NCBI GenBank assembly: GCA_035505655.1
Contig: DATJQP010000064.1
Span: forward strand, 1-45,329
Length of the DNA stretch: 45,329 bases
Source of the DNA: JAGVPT01 sp035505655
GTDB lineage: Bacteria > Bacteroidota > Ignavibacteria > UBA10030 > UBA8401
Direction: 5' to 3'
The first letter of the stretch is position 1; every line of letters begins with the position of its first letter. The position numbers and the translations under genes were made by a program. The notes beneath the pieces are model-generated. The model searched no databases. It saw nothing but the letters and a program-made list of their open reading frames with translations, and was not told the DNA's origin. Below, piece by piece: positions 25,203 to 33,374 of the stretch.

Positions 25203-25219
25203 CGTTGAAGAACTCAACG
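25203..25219. repeat. hairpin/palindrome CGTTGA-AGAAC-TCAACG
   Basis: Six-base arms are exact reverse complements around AGAAC, 13 bases after the hypE stop. There is no T-run, so a normal terminator is unlikely. The - strand of 12274-12290 reads CGCTGA-AGAAC-TCAGCG: the same centre, and the single arm difference is compensated in the other arm. It could be an operator for the downstream oxoacid:ferredoxin operon or a 3' stem-loop of the hyp mRNA. Confidence 0.4.
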
Positions 25220-25331
25220 ACGACCTTATCGGAATTGAGAAGGTCTCTCTTCCATCTTCCCATAGTTAGAAATCAATTGTCGGATTTGCCCGAAAAAAGA
25301 AAGCAAACCTAAGTATTCGACTCGTTCGCAT

Positions 25332-25369
25332 GGCACAATAGTTGACTCGCGAAAGGACATGAAATTGCA
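25332..25369 (+). promoter_or_regulatory. promoter-like elements upstream of the oxoacid:ferredoxin operon
   Basis: GGCACAATAGTTGA (25332-25345) shares 12 of 14 bases with the element before hypA. A second element has GG at 25355-25356 and TTGCA at 25365-25369, exactly the GG-N10-GC spacing of sigma-54, but with a poor -24 box. Either would place a transcript start 15-40 bases before the ferredoxin gene. Neither is convincing alone. Confidence 0.3.
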
Positions 25370-25394
25370 GACAACATCCTCGCAGGAGTAGCGA

Positions 25395-25649
25395 ATGATA
25401 CGCGGAACAGTCCTCATCAATCGGGATGTCTGTAAGGGGTGCGAGTTGTGTATCAACGCATGCCCTCAGGAGAGCCTCGGTCTTTCCGACCAAATCAATC
25501 GTCATGGGTACCGATACGTTCAACTGGTGAAGGACAACTGCACTGGATGCATCAATTGTGCTCTCGTCTGTCCTGATTGCGCGATCACGGTCTATCAGGA
25601 AGCCCGGCCGAAGGCAAGGCCGTCCGCCCAGCCGATTCCTGCCGTTTGA
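25395..25649 (+). CDS. 2-oxoacid:ferredoxin oxidoreductase, ferredoxin-like delta subunit
   Basis: An 84-residue protein with two ferredoxin motifs, CKGCELCINACP and CTGCINCALVCP, for two [4Fe-4S] clusters, and a Lys/Pro-rich tail. As the first gene before alpha, beta and gamma subunits it is the KorD/VorD-type delta subunit, which passes electrons from the thiamine-diphosphate centre to ferredoxin. GCAGGAG at 25382-25388 is the ribosome-binding site. Confidence 0.88.
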   Translation: MIRGTVLINRDVCKGCELCINACPQESLGLSDQINRHGYRYVQLVKDNCTGCINCALVCPDCAITVYQEARPKARPSAQPIPAV

Positions 25650-25688
25650 TGCCGGTTCCACTCACCCGCGTTCAGGGAGCATGATTGC

Positions 25689-26777
25689 ATGGAAACCTCC
25701 GCTCGTTCAGATCTTCGTCTTATGAAGGGGAACGAAGCGCTTGCCGAAGCCGCTATCAGGGCCGGGATGCAGGCGTACTTCGGTTACCCCATTACGCCTC
25801 AATCGGAAGTTCTTGAATACCTGACCGTCGAGTCTCCCAAGCGGAACTTCGTCGTTCTTCAGGCCGAGAGTGAGCTCGCCGCCATCAACATGATTTACGG
25901 AGCCGGTGGTGCCGGGGCCAGAGTGATGACATCATCGTCGAGTCCCGGCATCAGCCTGATGCAGGAGGGGATCTCGTATATGGCGTCGGCCGAAATTCCC
26001 TGCCTCATTGTCAACGTTCAGCGGGGTGGACCCGGTCTCGGGACCATCCAACCGTCGCAGGGCGATTATTTCCAGGCGACAAAAGGGGGTGGACACGGAG
26101 ATTATCGCCTCCTCGTCCTAGCCCCGGCATCGGTACAAGAGATGGCCGATTTTGTTTTCGACGGCTTCAGGCTCGCCGAGAAGTACAGGAATCCCGCGAT
26201 GATCCTCGCCGACGGAGCGCTCGGCCAGATGATGGAGAAGGTTCTCCTTCCACCTGAAGGGTCTCTCCCATATCCAGAACATCCCTGGGCGACGACCGGG
26301 AAGCCTGAGGGAAAGGAGAGGCGCATCATCACCTCCCTGCATCTGGAGCCCGAAAGGATGGAGCAGATCAACCTCGGTCTTCAGGAGAAGTATCGTCGAA
26401 TGCAGGAGGAGACGCGGTATGAACTGCTCGGCCCGCAGAACGCCGACATCATCCTTGTTGCATTCGGATTGATGGCGAGAATTTGCCAGAAGGCAATGGA
26501 AATAGCGAACGAGCGGGGCTCGAGTGTAGCCGTTCTCCGTCCCATCACACTCTTCCCGTTCCCGTCAGAAAAGATCCGGTCACTTGTCTCCGCCGCCTCG
26601 GCGTTCCTTACGGTCGAGATGAATGCCGGTCAGATGGTCGAGGATGTCAGGCTGGCAGTTGAAGGAAAGCGGCCGGTCTACTTCAAGGGGCGGATGGGGG
26701 GGATGGTCCCCACCCCCGACGACATCTTCGCGGAGATCGAAAAGATCGCCGTGGAAAACCAAATCACTGCTGAGTAG
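25689..26777 (+). CDS. vorB: 2-oxoacid:ferredoxin oxidoreductase alpha subunit (VorB type)
   Basis: A 362-residue subunit. LMKGNEALAEAAIRAG, YFGYPITPQSE and VMTSSSSPGISLMQEGISY, with RGGPGLGTIQPSQGDYFQATKGGGHGDYR, match the form usually named 3-methyl-2-oxobutanoate dehydrogenase subunit VorB; 2-oxoglutarate enzymes (KorA) are close relatives. The reaction is oxidative decarboxylation of a 2-oxoacid to its acyl-CoA with ferredoxin as acceptor. Which oxoacid (branched-chain or 2-oxoglutarate) cannot be decided from sequence alone. It follows the delta subunit by 39 bases. Confidence 0.85.
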   Translation: METSARSDLRLMKGNEALAEAAIRAGMQAYFGYPITPQSEVLEYLTVESPKRNFVVLQAESELAAINMIYGAGGAGARVMTSSSSPGISLMQEGISYMASAEIPCLIVNVQRGGPGLGTIQPSQGDYFQATKGGGHGDYRLLVLAPASVQEMADFVFDGFRLAEKYRNPAMILADGALGQMMEKVLLPPEGSLPYPEHPWATTGKPEGKERRIITSLHLEPERMEQINLGLQEKYRRMQEETRYELLGPQNADIILVAFGLMARICQKAMEIANERGSSVAVLRPITLFPFPSEKIRSLVSAASAFLTVEMNAGQMVEDVRLAVEGKRPVYFKGRMGGMVPTPDDIFAEIEKIAVENQITAE

Positions 26778-26787
26778 TGAGGAGCCA

Positions 26788-27558
26788 ATGAGCACGACAA
26801 CGGTTACACCTCCGATGAACCTCGTCTACGAAAAGCCCGGAACGATCACCGATACGCCGATGCATTATTGTCCCGGCTGTGGACATGGAGTCGCCCACCG
26901 CGTTTTGATGGAAGTCATTCATGAAAAGGGGATCCAGGGGAAAACCGTGGGAGTTGCTCCCGTGGGATGCTCGGTGTTCGCCTACAACTACATGAACGTT
27001 GACATGCAGGAAGCCGCCCACGGCAGGGCAAGCGCTGTCGCGACGGGGATCAAACGTGTGAGGCCCGATCTCTTTGTCTTTTCATACCAGGGGGACGGAG
27101 ACCTGGCGGCGATCGGAACGGGCGAATCGATCCACACCGTCAACCGCGGCGAGAACATCCTCATGCTCTTCATCAACAATGCCATCTATGGGATGACCGG
27201 GGGACAGATGGCGCCGACGTCGCTCCTCGGGCAGGTGACGTCGACAACGCCGTACGGACGTAACTCCGGCCTCATGGGATATCCGCTTAAGATCACCGAT
27301 CTTCTGGCGCAGCTACCCGGAGCATACTACGTGACACGCCAAGCGGTTCACACCGCCGCCGCCGTCCGGAAACTCAAGAAGGCGATCGAGGCCTCCTTCC
27401 GCTATCAGGAGTTGAAGAAGGGAACGTGTTTCATTGAGGTTGTGTCCAATTGTCCCTCGGGCTGGAAGATGACGCCGGTCGAAGCGAATGCGTGGATGGA
27501 GAAGAATATGTTTCCACTCTATCCCCTCGGGGACCTGAAAGTCCCGATGTTGAACTGA
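26788..27558 (+). CDS. 2-oxoacid:ferredoxin oxidoreductase beta subunit (TPP-binding)
   Basis: A 256-residue thiamine-diphosphate subunit. HYCPGCGHGVAHRV starts the cluster and TPP region, VAPVGCSVF follows, and GDGDLAAIGTGE with NNAIYGMTGGQ is the Mg-TPP site. It corresponds to KorB/VorA. GAGGAG at 26779-26784 selects ATG 26788; the frame is open upstream inside the alpha gene. It has the catalytic cofactor but only works with the alpha and gamma subunits of the same operon. Confidence 0.88.
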   Translation: MSTTTVTPPMNLVYEKPGTITDTPMHYCPGCGHGVAHRVLMEVIHEKGIQGKTVGVAPVGCSVFAYNYMNVDMQEAAHGRASAVATGIKRVRPDLFVFSYQGDGDLAAIGTGESIHTVNRGENILMLFINNAIYGMTGGQMAPTSLLGQVTSTTPYGRNSGLMGYPLKITDLLAQLPGAYYVTRQAVHTAAAVRKLKKAIEASFRYQELKKGTCFIEVVSNCPSGWKMTPVEANAWMEKNMFPLYPLGDLKVPMLN

Positions 27559-27576
27559 AGACGGAGACGAGTCCGT

Positions 27577-28143
27577 ATGCAGAAGGCTCATGAAATCATC
27601 ATTGCTGGGTTCGGTGGACAGGGAGTCCTGTCGATGGGACAGATCATCGCCTATGCGGCGATCAAGGAAGGGAAGGAAGTGAGCTGGATGCCCTCGTACG
27701 GTCCCGAGATGAGGGGTGGAACGGCGAACTGCATTGTCATCGTGGCGGAATCGAGGATCAGCTCACCGATTGTCTCGACCTTTGATTCGGCAATCCTCCT
27801 CAATCAGCCCTCGGTCGACAAGTTCGCAGCCCTCGTTAAGCCGGCGGGAGTGATTCTCTTCGAGAGCTCGACCGTGATCACCGCTCCTTCACGTCACGAT
27901 GTCGAGATCGCCGGAATTGGCGCGAACGAGGAGGCGCTGAGGCTTGCGAGCCGGCAAGTCTCGAACATGGTCATGTTGGGTGCTTTCTTGAGCTTCCGCC
28001 CCATCGTTGCACCGGAGAATGTTCTCAAAGCCCTTAAGGAAGTCCTCCCCGAGCGTCACCATCATCTCCTGCCCCTCAACGAAAAAGCCCTCGAGAAGGG
28101 AAAGGCTTTGGCGATGGAGATGTCCGCGAGAAAAGTGTCTTAA
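27577..28143 (+). CDS. 2-oxoacid:ferredoxin oxidoreductase gamma subunit
   Basis: A 188-residue subunit. IIIAGFGGQGVLSMGQIIAYAA and MPSYGPEMRGGTANCIVIV are the hallmark blocks of the gamma (KorC/VorC) domain, which helps bind coenzyme A. It ends the four-subunit set in the order delta-alpha-beta-gamma, 18 bases after the beta gene. Confidence 0.88.
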   Translation: MQKAHEIIIAGFGGQGVLSMGQIIAYAAIKEGKEVSWMPSYGPEMRGGTANCIVIVAESRISSPIVSTFDSAILLNQPSVDKFAALVKPAGVILFESSTVITAPSRHDVEIAGIGANEEALRLASRQVSNMVMLGAFLSFRPIVAPENVLKALKEVLPERHHHLLPLNEKALEKGKALAMEMSARKVS

Positions 28144-28180
28144 CGATCGACCAGAACTCTTCACGAAAGGCGGGAGCGAT

Positions 28181-28441
28181 ATGAACCTCGAGAATGTCCG
28201 TTGCGAGCATCTTTGCAGGAACACATGCGCCATGCTCAGCGCCGCGCTTGCGCAGGAGACGCTGACGGTTCGATTCTATCAGTCCGTTCTTTCGCAGTGC
28301 GACGAGCCGGACGTGAGCGGCTTCGTGCGGGGGCTGGTGGAGGAGCGGAGCGCATCGGTGATCAAGATCATGCAGAAGCTCAACGAGCTGAAGGCGCGAT
28401 CGCAGGTGATGGATGGGATTCAAACGAGCTTTCAGTCTTAG
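28181..28441 (+). CDS. small helical, ferritin-like hypothetical protein
   Basis: An 86-residue protein that appears to be two long helices. Cys residues cluster at the N-terminus (CEHLCRNTC), followed by AALAQETLTVRFYQSVLSQC and GFVRGLVEERSASVIKIMQKL. Glu followed by Thr/aromatic residues and a second Glu-rich helix is like one half of a rubrerythrin or ferritin-like bundle, but the ExxH motif is missing, so metal binding is not established. GGGAG at 28172-28176 is the ribosome-binding site. It is 37 bases after the gamma subunit and before the terminator, so it is likely the last gene of that operon. Confidence 0.6.
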   Translation: MNLENVRCEHLCRNTCAMLSAALAQETLTVRFYQSVLSQCDEPDVSGFVRGLVEERSASVIKIMQKLNELKARSQVMDGIQTSFQS

Positions 28442-28507
28442 TCCGCTTCTGCCGGGGGGCACCCCTCACCTGTTCCATTCCCTTCGATTGCAGATTCCGA
28501 CCCCAAA

Positions 28508-28530
28508 CCCGGGAGTTCTCCCGGGCTTTT
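28508..28530 (+). terminator. rho-independent terminator after the oxoacid:ferredoxin operon
   Basis: CCCGGGA (28508-28514) pairs with TCCCGGG (28519-28525) around GTTC, followed by CTTTT. The opposite strand reads the same hairpin followed by TTTGG, so it might also serve the convergent permease transcript weakly. Confidence 0.8.
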
Positions 28531-28594
28531 CCGTATGATGCGCCTTCGCGGGGCGAAGATGGAAGGAGTGTCTTCGGCTTTCCCGGGTGGAGCC

Positions 28595-30196
28595 CTATTC
28601 TCCGGCAGGCGCCGGTTCTCGGGCTCCAGATGTGAACGAAAACAAGAAGAGCATCAGTGAGAAAAGAGCGTAGGCAGAGCTGATCTGGTAGGGAATCTTC
28701 AGAGCAGTACCGCTGAGAGTCCAGGGAAGGTACATCATCCCGTCCGGGGAGGCCGAATGGACGACGCCAAAGAATGAAAGCACTGCCAGGATCAAGAGAT
28801 ATCCGGCCGAACGCCTCAACCGACGGTCGATCATCTCCGCGAGGAATCCCCCCCATAACATCGCTGTCAGAATAAATCCGTTTCCCAACGCCACGGTGAC
28901 AAGCATTTCAGGGAGCGCTTTCCCGGGCGCCTCCATCAGCCTGGCAAAATTCTCCGTCGGAATGATGTCCGGATTCGTGAACTTGATCGACAAGAGCCGG
29001 GCAATCGTCGGGAAGAACGCAAAGGCAACGGCGGGCGCGTGCCGTGCCGGTGATGCCTGAAATGACTGGACAACGATGTCGAGGGCGACGAAGATAAGGA
29101 TCGGTGCTAGCACCGCCCTGGGTATGAGCTCAACGAAGAACGACACATACCCGAGCACCCCGCCGAGGCCGATGAAGATTCCGGTGATGAGTGTGTATCC
29201 CGCCCTCGCACCCATTCTCTTATATGCCGGCTGCCCGATATAAGGGGTAGACTGGGCTACACCTCCGCACAATCCAGCCACAAGCGTTGCCATCGCCTCC
29301 GTGAAGAGTATCGCGCGGGTGTCGTAATCGTCGCCTGCCACACGCGCGCTCTCCGTCACGTTGATTCCTCCGACTACCGTAAGAAGTCCGAAGGGGATCG
29401 CGATCGGCATATACTTCCACGCGTGGCTCAGCCCATCAACGAATCCGAGCGTTGGAATCGGAAGACCGAAGTGAAGGTCCATCGGAGGCGTGCCCGCAAA
29501 GGATCCCCCAATCCAACCGGTCGGGCCGAGGAGGTAATAGACGAGCGAACCGACGAAGATCGCGGCGAGCACACCCGGAAAGTTCTTTGGAAGGCGGATA
29601 CGCGCGACGAGGGTGTAGAGAATAAGTCCGAGCGCGATCATCCCGACAAGGGGCATCCCGAAAACGTCAACGAGCGGAACGAGCCCGATGAGCGCGAGCC
29701 CGATTCCCGCCAACGATCCCAATAATCCCGCCTGGGGAACCGCTTTCTGCACCCACTGACCGAAGTACGAGAAGATGACCTTGATGATGCCGATGATCAC
29801 CATGGTCGCCATTCCGATATACCAGGTCATCATCGCCGCATCACGCTCGGCGTATCCTTCGGCTTTTAGCCCTATGAAGGCGGGGCCGAGGACGACGAGT
29901 GCGATGCCGATCGTCGAGGGAGTATCAAGGCCGAGGGGCATTGCCGTCACTCTCGTGTTGCCGGTGCTCTTTGCGAGGCGAAAGGCCATCCAGGTATAGA
30001 CGAGGTCGCCGAAGAGAACTCCGAACGCTGTCCCCGGAAACATCCTTCCGTAGACGATGTCTGCCGGGAATTTGAACGCGAAGATGAGGATCCCGGCAAG
30101 GAAAGAGAGGACGGTAATGTTATCGAACATCAGACCGAAGAAGCCGTTGACGTCTCCGATCGCGAACCACCCGTATTTTTTTTCCGTGTTTTCCAT
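28595..30196 (-). CDS. NCS2/AzgA-like nucleobase permease
   Basis: A 533-residue membrane protein with about 12-14 hydrophobic segments. The opening YGWFAIGDVNGFFGLMFDNITVLSF and the later VTAMPLGLDTPSTIGI and GGVAQSTPYIGQPAYKRMGARAGYT resemble the xanthine/uracil/hypoxanthine permease superfamily, specifically an uncharacterised branch near AzgA. It follows the nucleoside transporter gene by 22 bases on the - strand, so the pair probably imports nucleosides and nucleobases. The substrate is not determined. Confidence 0.7.
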   Translation of the reverse strand: MENTEKKYGWFAIGDVNGFFGLMFDNITVLSFLAGILIFAFKFPADIVYGRMFPGTAFGVLFGDLVYTWMAFRLAKSTGNTRVTAMPLGLDTPSTIGIALVVLGPAFIGLKAEGYAERDAAMMTWYIGMATMVIIGIIKVIFSYFGQWVQKAVPQAGLLGSLAGIGLALIGLVPLVDVFGMPLVGMIALGLILYTLVARIRLPKNFPGVLAAIFVGSLVYYLLGPTGWIGGSFAGTPPMDLHFGLPIPTLGFVDGLSHAWKYMPIAIPFGLLTVVGGINVTESARVAGDDYDTRAILFTEAMATLVAGLCGGVAQSTPYIGQPAYKRMGARAGYTLITGIFIGLGGVLGYVSFFVELIPRAVLAPILIFVALDIVVQSFQASPARHAPAVAFAFFPTIARLLSIKFTNPDIIPTENFARLMEAPGKALPEMLVTVALGNGFILTAMLWGGFLAEMIDRRLRRSAGYLLILAVLSFFGVVHSASPDGMMYLPWTLSGTALKIPYQISSAYALFSLMLFLFSFTSGAREPAPAGE

Positions 30197-30218
30197 GGAG
30201 TGTTTTCCCGAGTAAGCA

Positions 30219-31541
30219 TTAACCTACGAACATACCCGCAATCGACGCCGTCATCCACGTCGCGATGGTACCCCCGAGGAGAGCCCTGAGCCCGAAACGG
30301 GCGATATCGCCACGGCGATTTTCGGCGAGGGGGCCGATGCCGCCGATCTGGATCGCAATCGAGGAGAAATTCGCGAAGCCGCAGAGGGAGTAGGTGGCGA
30401 TGACCATCGCCCGTTGCGAAAGCTGATGGGCGCTCAGCGCATCGGCCATCTTGGAATAGGCAACGAATTCGTTGAGGACCATCTTGATTCCCATGAGGCT
30501 CCCGACATTGAGCGCCTCGCTCCACGGCACCCCGATCGCAAAGGCGATGAACTGGAAGATCAGCCCCGAGACCAGTTCGAGGGAGAGGGGCATGCCGAAT
30601 TTTGCCTGGATGGCGGCGTTCCAACCGGTGACGGAGCCGAGTTCGCCCAGAAGAAAATTGATGAGTGCGATAAGTGCAATGAACGCGATGAGCATCCCAC
30701 CGACGTTCAGCGCGAGTTTCACGCCGTCCGAAGCTCCAGCGGCGGCCGCTTCGATGACGTTCGAGTGCGCCTTCTCGACCTTCAGCTTCACTGTCCCCAT
30801 CGTGAGGGGTTCCCCCGATTCCGGATAAAGGATCTTCGCCACGACGAGCGTCGCAGGTCCCGCCATGATACACGCCGCGAGGAGATGGGCGGCGAAGTAG
30901 ACTTGGGACGCGTCGATCGCTCCCCCCTGAACTTTTGCGACGGCGGCGCCAAGCATCGTGTAGTACGCGATCATGACTCCGCCCGAAATATGGGCCATTC
31001 CGCTCGTCATGATTGTGAGGAGTTCCGACTGGGTCAGCGAGGCGAGGTAGGGGCGGATGACGAGCGGGGCTTCGGTCTGCCCCATGAAGGTGTTCGCCGC
31101 TATGCAGAGAGATTCGCTGCCGCTTGCGCGCATGAATTTCGCGATCACCCAGGCCATCGCCTGAACGAACCTCTGCGCGATCCCGAGATGATAGAGGACC
31201 GCCATGAAGGATGCGAAAAAGATGATCGTCGGCAGGACCTGGAATGCAAAGAAGAAGCCGATGCTCCCCGAGGTGCCGGCCGGGGCCGCAAGCGACCCGA
31301 AGACGAACTGCGCGCCGTCTCCGGCGAAACCGAAGAGACGAACGAACCACCGGCTGATGGTATCGAAGACGAGCCGGCCGACCGTGATCTTCAGGACGAA
31401 GAGGGCGAAGAAAAACTGGAGCCCGACGCCAACGCCGACGAGGCGCCAGTTCACGGAGCGCCTGTTTGAAGAGAAGCTGTACGCGAGAGCGAGAAGGAAG
31501 ACGATGCCGATGATCCCTCGGATCAGAGAGACGATATCCAT
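30219..31541 (-). CDS. concentrative nucleoside transporter (CNT/NupC family)
   Basis: A 440-residue membrane protein. FFFAFQVLPTIIFFASFMAVLYHLG, ANTFMGQTEAPLVIRPYL and CGFANFSSIAIQIGGIGPLAENRR are the conserved CNT blocks that form the nucleoside site and gates. It is a cation-coupled importer of nucleosides at the inner membrane. On its strand GAGAGGTG lies ahead of the ATG at 31541. It is the first gene of the leftward pair and shares the intergenic region 31542-31942 with the rightward lpd operon. Confidence 0.88.
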   Translation of the reverse strand: MDIVSLIRGIIGIVFLLALAYSFSSNRRSVNWRLVGVGVGLQFFFALFVLKITVGRLVFDTISRWFVRLFGFAGDGAQFVFGSLAAPAGTSGSIGFFFAFQVLPTIIFFASFMAVLYHLGIAQRFVQAMAWVIAKFMRASGSESLCIAANTFMGQTEAPLVIRPYLASLTQSELLTIMTSGMAHISGGVMIAYYTMLGAAVAKVQGGAIDASQVYFAAHLLAACIMAGPATLVVAKILYPESGEPLTMGTVKLKVEKAHSNVIEAAAAGASDGVKLALNVGGMLIAFIALIALINFLLGELGSVTGWNAAIQAKFGMPLSLELVSGLIFQFIAFAIGVPWSEALNVGSLMGIKMVLNEFVAYSKMADALSAHQLSQRAMVIATYSLCGFANFSSIAIQIGGIGPLAENRRGDIARFGLRALLGGTIATWMTASIAGMFVG

Positions 31542-31766
31542 AAACGCACCTCTCCCGGAATACTTTGCGGAAACGATCGATTCTTTTTGTTACGGCACCA
31601 AAGTATCAAGATTTGCCGAAAAGTGCCACAGAAAAACTCTTTCCGGAAGTCGTTCACTCTCCAACTTGTACCATCTTGCAGTGGCCTCCCTTCATTGAAT
31701 GTTCTGCAGTGCACGCCTCCCAGCGGAGCGGTTGCGGTCTCCCTGTGAACGCCTCTGCGTGCTTCA

Positions 31767-31795
31767 TTGACTTTTTTCCCCATCTTCTGTATATT
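31767..31795 (+). promoter_or_regulatory. sigma-70-type promoter of the lpd operon leader
   Basis: TTGACT (31767-31772) and TATATT (31790-31795) are separated by exactly 17 bases, five-of-six matches each to the -35 and -10 consensus. Transcription would begin near 31802 and give a leader of about 140 bases before lpd. Confidence 0.7.
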
Positions 31796-31847
31796 TTGAA
31801 TGCATTTTCCCCCACGACGTTACTAAAGAAAGTGAAGTTGAGATCTC

Positions 31848-31931
31848 ATGATCAATGGGATTCTATGGGCAGGTGTCGCTGATTCTTTTCAAACGGAAGA
31901 GGGAACGCAGGTTCCCTCTTTTCTTTTTTAG
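31848..31931 (+). CDS. possible 27-codon leader peptide overlapping the terminator
   Basis: ATG 31848 opens a frame (MINGILWAGVADSF...) that runs through the whole terminator hairpin and stops at TAG 31929-31931, 11 bases before the lpd ATG. GTTGAG upstream is a weak ribosome-binding site. There is no run of one amino acid as in classical amino-acid attenuators. Translation is unproven, but ribosomes on this frame would disrupt the terminator. Confidence 0.25.
   Translation: MINGILWAGVADSFQTEEGTQVPSFLF
31897..31929 (+). terminator. strong terminator in the lpd leader (attenuator geometry)
   Basis: AAGAGGGAAC (31897-31906) pairs perfectly with GTTCCCTCTT (31911-31920) around GCAG, followed by TTCTTTTTT. 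It ends only 13 bases before the lpd start and about 100 bases after the promoter, with no room for another promoter after it. So lpd must be reached by read-through or antitermination unless a promoter overlaps the hairpin. Confidence 0.8.
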
Positions 31932-31942
31932 ATGAGGACTTC

Positions 31943-33334
31943 ATGCCAGAGAAACAATACGATGTGGTAATCATTGGCGGCGGGCCGGGAGGGTACATCG
32001 CCGGAATCCGCGCGGGTCAGCTCGGCCTGAAAACGCTTGTGGTGGAAAAGGAGAAACTTGGAGGGATCTGCCTCAACTGGGGATGTATCCCGACGAAGGC
32101 GCTCCTTAAGAATGCCGAAATCTATAACCTGCTGCGGCACGCCGACGATTTTGGATTTTCGTTCGACAATCTGAGGGCAGATTTCAGCGTCGCGGTGAAG
32201 CGAAGCCGCGATATCGCCGGACGATCCTCGAAGGGGATTGAGTTTTTGTTCAAGAAGAACAAGGTCGAGTACCTCGCGGGGACGGCGAAGATCGTCGCGA
32301 AGGGGGTCGTGGAGGTCGCACAGCCGGGGAAAACCGAGCGGATCAACGCCAAGCATATCGTTCTTGCAACCGGAGCCCGGCCAAAGACCTTTCCCTCCAT
32401 CAATATCGACGGAAAACAGGTCATCACGAGCTCGGAAGCGATGGTGCTTGCGGCTCCTCCCAAGAGCATGGTCATCATCGGTGCGGGCGCCATCGGAGTC
32501 GAGTTCGCCTACTTCTACAACGCGTACGGGACGAAGGTGACGGTTGTCGAAATGATGCCCAGCCTCCTCCCGATCGAAGACCGGGAGGTGACGAAAACCC
32601 TGGGACGAGTCTTCGCGAAGAACGGCATTGAGGTGTTGACAGAGACGAAGGTCGAAGGGGTCAGCACCGGCAAAGAGGTGACGGTGACGGTGAGCAACAA
32701 AGAAGGGAAGAAGGATCTCAAGGCTGAGATCGCTCTCGTGGCGATCGGCGTGCAGGGTAATATCGAGGGAGTCGGCCTTGAAACAGTTGGGGTGAAAACG
32801 GATCGATCGTTTGTTCCGGTCGACAAGTACTACAAAACAAACGTCGACGGCATCTACGCCATCGGCGACGTCAATGGCCCTCCCTGGCTTGCCCACGTTG
32901 CCTCCGCTGAAGGGATCGTTTGTGTGGAAAAGATCGCCGGAAAGAACCCGCACCCCATCGACTACGGCAACATCCCCGGCTGCACGTACTGCCAGCCGCA
33001 GGTCGCGAGCGTCGGTCTGACGGAAGAAAAGGCAAAGGAGAAAGGGTACGACCTTAAGATCGGGCGTTATCCGTTCCGTTCGCACGGGAAGGCGCTCGCG
33101 ATCAACGAGCCCGAGGGGTTCGTGAAACTTATCTTCGACGCGAAGTACGGAGAGCTTCTCGGGGCCCATATCATCGGCTCCGAAGCCACGGAAATGATCG
33201 CCGAACTGGCGGTGGCCCGCACGCTCGAAACAACGCGCGAGCAGATCATTCAGACGATCCACGCGCATCCGACGCTTACAGAGGGGGTCGGCGAGGCGGC
33301 GCTCGACGCATACGGCGAGGCGCTCAATATATAG
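31943..33334 (+). CDS. lpdA: dihydrolipoamide dehydrogenase (E3)
   Basis: A 463-residue flavoprotein. GGGPGGYIAGIRAGQLG binds FAD, GGICLNWGCIPTK holds the redox-active pair Cys43/Cys48, IIGAGAIGVEFAYFY binds NAD, and HAHPTLTEGVGEAAL carries the C-terminal active-site His-Glu. It reoxidises dihydrolipoyl groups on E2 proteins with NAD+. As the only E3 in the cluster it probably serves both E1/E2 sets downstream. GATGAGGA at 31931-31938 is the ribosome-binding site. Confidence 0.94.
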   Translation: MPEKQYDVVIIGGGPGGYIAGIRAGQLGLKTLVVEKEKLGGICLNWGCIPTKALLKNAEIYNLLRHADDFGFSFDNLRADFSVAVKRSRDIAGRSSKGIEFLFKKNKVEYLAGTAKIVAKGVVEVAQPGKTERINAKHIVLATGARPKTFPSINIDGKQVITSSEAMVLAAPPKSMVIIGAGAIGVEFAYFYNAYGTKVTVVEMMPSLLPIEDREVTKTLGRVFAKNGIEVLTETKVEGVSTGKEVTVTVSNKEGKKDLKAEIALVAIGVQGNIEGVGLETVGVKTDRSFVPVDKYYKTNVDGIYAIGDVNGPPWLAHVASAEGIVCVEKIAGKNPHPIDYGNIPGCTYCQPQVASVGLTEEKAKEKGYDLKIGRYPFRSHGKALAINEPEGFVKLIFDAKYGELLGAHIIGSEATEMIAELAVARTLETTREQIIQTIHAHPTLTEGVGEAALDAYGEALNI

Positions 33335-33374
33335 AGCACTCAGTGGAGACGAATGACGAACATTTTATGTTGAG

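Larger units (their letters stand above)
31542..31942. other. 401-base divergent region between nupC-like gene and lpd
   Basis: On the right-hand side this region holds a promoter (31767-31795), a short frame (31848-31931) and a strong terminator (31897-31929) immediately before lpd. On the left-hand side, for the leftward transporter genes, I see only the ribosome-binding site and no promoter I trust. I recognise no known riboswitch class, including purine riboswitches. Confidence 0.5.

Noticed and set aside
28144..28180. AGAACTC near 28152 as a third copy of the CGYTGAAGAACTCARCG motif
   Set aside because: Only the centre matches; the flanking arms are not complementary.
30130..31350. 406-codon frame on the - strand in another phase of the CNT transporter gene
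   Set aside because: The product is Arg/His-rich and low in hydrophobic stretches, while the overlapping frame encodes a classic CNT transporter.
31609..31628. Sigma-54-like TGGCAC on the - strand upstream of the CNT transporter
   Set aside because: The GG to GC spacing is one base short and the -12 part reads GGCA, so it does not fit the consensus.
31928..33268. 446-codon - strand frame opposite lpdA
   Set aside because: Antisense shadow of an E3 gene with both redox cysteines and nucleotide-binding motifs.
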